In this document: positions 4,395 through 5,520 of the stretch, piece after piece
Numbering within the stretch: position 1 is the first letter of the stretch
How the letters are laid out: the number at the start of each line of letters is the position of its first letter
Source of the DNA: an uncultured Oscillospiraceae bacterium
GTDB taxonomy: Bacteria > Bacillota > Clostridia > Oscillospirales > Oscillospiraceae
Assembly (NCBI GenBank): GCA_910584835.1
Contig: CAJUEG010000121.1
Location: 1 to 5,520, forward strand
Length of the DNA: 5,520 bases
Direction of reading: 5' to 3'
The notes under the pieces: model-generated
What the model was told of the DNA's origin: nothing
The model's input: the letters and a program-made list of their open reading frames with translations, nothing else
Databases searched by the model: none
Translations under genes and position numbers: made by a program

Positions 4395-5520
4395 TTGAAA
4401 TACGATTTCGCCGCTATTGAGCCCAAGTGGCAGCGCCGCTGGGAGGAGGCCAAGGTGTACGCCGCCGAGGACCAGAGCAAAAAGCCCAAATTTTACGGCC
4501 TCATCGAGTTCCCCTACCCCTCCGGCCAGGGGCTCCACGTGGGCCATCCCCGGCCCTTCACCGCCATGGACATCGTCACCCGGAAAAAGCGGATGGACGG
4601 GTATAACGTGCTCTATCCCATCGGGTTCGACGCCTTCGGCCTGCCCACCGAGAACTACGCCATCAAAAACCACGTTCATCCCGCCGCTGTCACCAGGCAG
4701 AACATTGAGAACTTCACCCGGCAGCTGAAAATGCTGGGCTACGGCTTCGACTGGGACCGGGTGGTGGACACCACCGACCCCGACTACTACAAGTGGACCC
4801 AGTGGATTTTCCTCCAGCTGTTTAAGAAGGGGCTGGCCTACAAGGCCACCATGCCGGTGAACTGGTGCACCTCCTGCAAGTGCGTGCTGGCCAACGAGGA
4901 GGTTGTGGAGGGGGTGTGCGAGCGGTGCGGCTCCCCCGTCATCCGCAAGGAGAAGTCCCAGTGGATGCTGAAGATCACCGAATACGCCCAACGGCTCATC
5001 GACGACCTGGACGACGTGGACTTTATCGAGCGGGTCAAAATCCAGCAGCGCAACTGGATCGGCCGGTCCACCGGCGCGGAGGTCACCTTCAAGTCCACCG
5101 CCGGGGACGACATCGTGGTGTTCACCACCCGGCCGGACACCCTGTTCGGCGCGACTTATATGGTTCTCTCCCCCGAGCACGAGCTGGTGAAGAACTGGCT
5201 GGAGGCCGGCAGGCTGGCCAACGCCGACGAGGTGAGGGCATACCAGAAAGCCGCCGCCTCCAAGTCCGACCTGGAGCGCACCGAGCTCAACAAGGAAAAG
5301 ACCGGCGTCAAGCTGGACGGCGTGAAGGGCGTCAACCCGGTGAACGGAAAAGAGATTCCCATCTTCATCTCCGACTACGTGCTGTCCACCTACGGCACCG
5401 GGGCCATTATGGCCGTCCCCGCCCACGACGACCGGGACTGGGAGTTCGCCAAAAAGTTCGGCTGCGAGATCATCGAGGTGGTGTCCGGCGGGGAGGACGT
5501 GCAGAAGGCCGCCTTCACCG
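4395..5520 (+). CDS. leuS: Leucyl-tRNA synthetase (N-terminal 375 residues; 3' end outside window)
   Basis: This class I synthetase charges tRNA-Leu with leucine, using ATP, in the cytoplasm. It starts MKYDFAAIEPKWQRRW, the standard LeuRS opening. The Rossmann catalytic half shows FPYPSGQGLHVGH (39-51), which contains the HIGH-type motif HVGH (48-51), and then FDAFGLPTENYAIKNH (78-93). A four-cysteine zinc finger follows, C158xxC161 and C175xxC178. The QRNWIGRS segment (218-225) leads into the CP1 editing domain, which carries the threonine-rich TTRPDT (244-249) and GTGAIMAVPAHDDRDWEF (334-351), where an aspartate of AHDD recognises the mischarged amino acid. The KMSKS loop and anticodon domain lie outside the window; the family protein is about 800 residues. 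GHPRPFTAMD and the retained zinc cysteines resemble the clostridial LeuRS lineage rather than the E. coli or B. subtilis type (GHPEGYTATD). The start codon is TTG. Confidence 0.97.
   Translation, partial: MKYDFAAIEPKWQRRWEEAKVYAAEDQSKKPKFYGLIEFPYPSGQGLHVGHPRPFTAMDIVTRKKRMDGYNVLYPIGFDAFGLPTENYAIKNHVHPAAVTRQNIENFTRQLKMLGYGFDWDRVVDTTDPDYYKWTQWIFLQLFKKGLAYKATMPVNWCTSCKCVLANEEVVEGVCERCGSPVIRKEKSQWMLKITEYAQRLIDDLDDVDFIERVKIQQRNWIGRSTGAEVTFKSTAGDDIVVFTTRPDTLFGATYMVLSPEHELVKNWLEAGRLANADEVRAYQKAAASKSDLERTELNKEKTGVKLDGVKGVNPVNGKEIPIFISDYVLSTYGTGAIMAVPAHDDRDWEFAKKFGCEIIEVVSGGEDVQKAAFT

Noticed and set aside
4374..5426. A 350-codon open frame on the minus strand, opposite leuS
   Set aside because: It has the same Gly/His/Val-rich composition as other antisense shadows, and the opposite strand encodes unmistakable LeuRS motifs.
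1..5520. CRISPR arrays, tRNA or rRNA genes, insertion sequences, phage genes, toxin-antitoxin or defence systems
   Set aside because: No regularly spaced repeats, tRNA-like folds, transposase motifs or known defence domains were seen in either strand.

Overview
The window looks like part of the chromosome of an anaerobic, high-GC member of the Clostridia, most likely an Oscillospiraceae or Ruminococcaceae-type gut organism (Flavonifractor, Lawsonibacter or Oscillibacter-like). The grounds are protein resemblance judged from memory (a group B [FeFe] hydrogenase, a clostridial-type LeuRS, an MsmX/UgpC-type sugar ABC ATPase, a DUF624 membrane protein), strong G/C preference in third codon positions, Shine-Dalgarno starts that include GTG and TTG, and sigma-70-like promoters. 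No database search was possible.

Layout, left to right. (1) 1-517, minus strand: N-terminal 172 residues of an ABC-transporter ATPase of the multiple-sugar type, running off the left edge, with its own promoter at 663-692. (2) 774-1556, minus strand: a complete DUF624/YesL-like membrane protein with a GTG start and a promoter at 1648-1677. (3) 1557-1890: a divergent control region. (4) 1891-3390, plus strand: a complete monomeric group B [FeFe] hydrogenase with a near-consensus promoter and a strong ribosome binding site. (5) 3403-3436: a long hairpin between converging genes, probably a shared terminator. (6) 3442-4197, minus strand: a complete TraX-family membrane protein with visibly lower GC than its neighbours. 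(7) 4198-4394: a short divergent promoter region. (8) 4395-5520, plus strand: the first 375 residues of leucyl-tRNA synthetase, running off the right edge.

Each gene appears to have its own promoter and there is no clear operon. The ABC ATPase and the DUF624 protein probably belong to sugar uptake. The hydrogenase would dispose of fermentation electrons as H2. LeuRS is housekeeping, and TraX looks like an accessory insertion between housekeeping or metabolic genes. I saw no tRNA, rRNA, CRISPR array, insertion sequence or phage gene. I also did not find a convincing undescribed system. The most worthwhile leads are the solo group B hydrogenase and its promoter architecture, the ABC ATPase leader with a displaced Shine-Dalgarno sequence, the lysine-rich insert in the ATPase, and the low-GC TraX gene.
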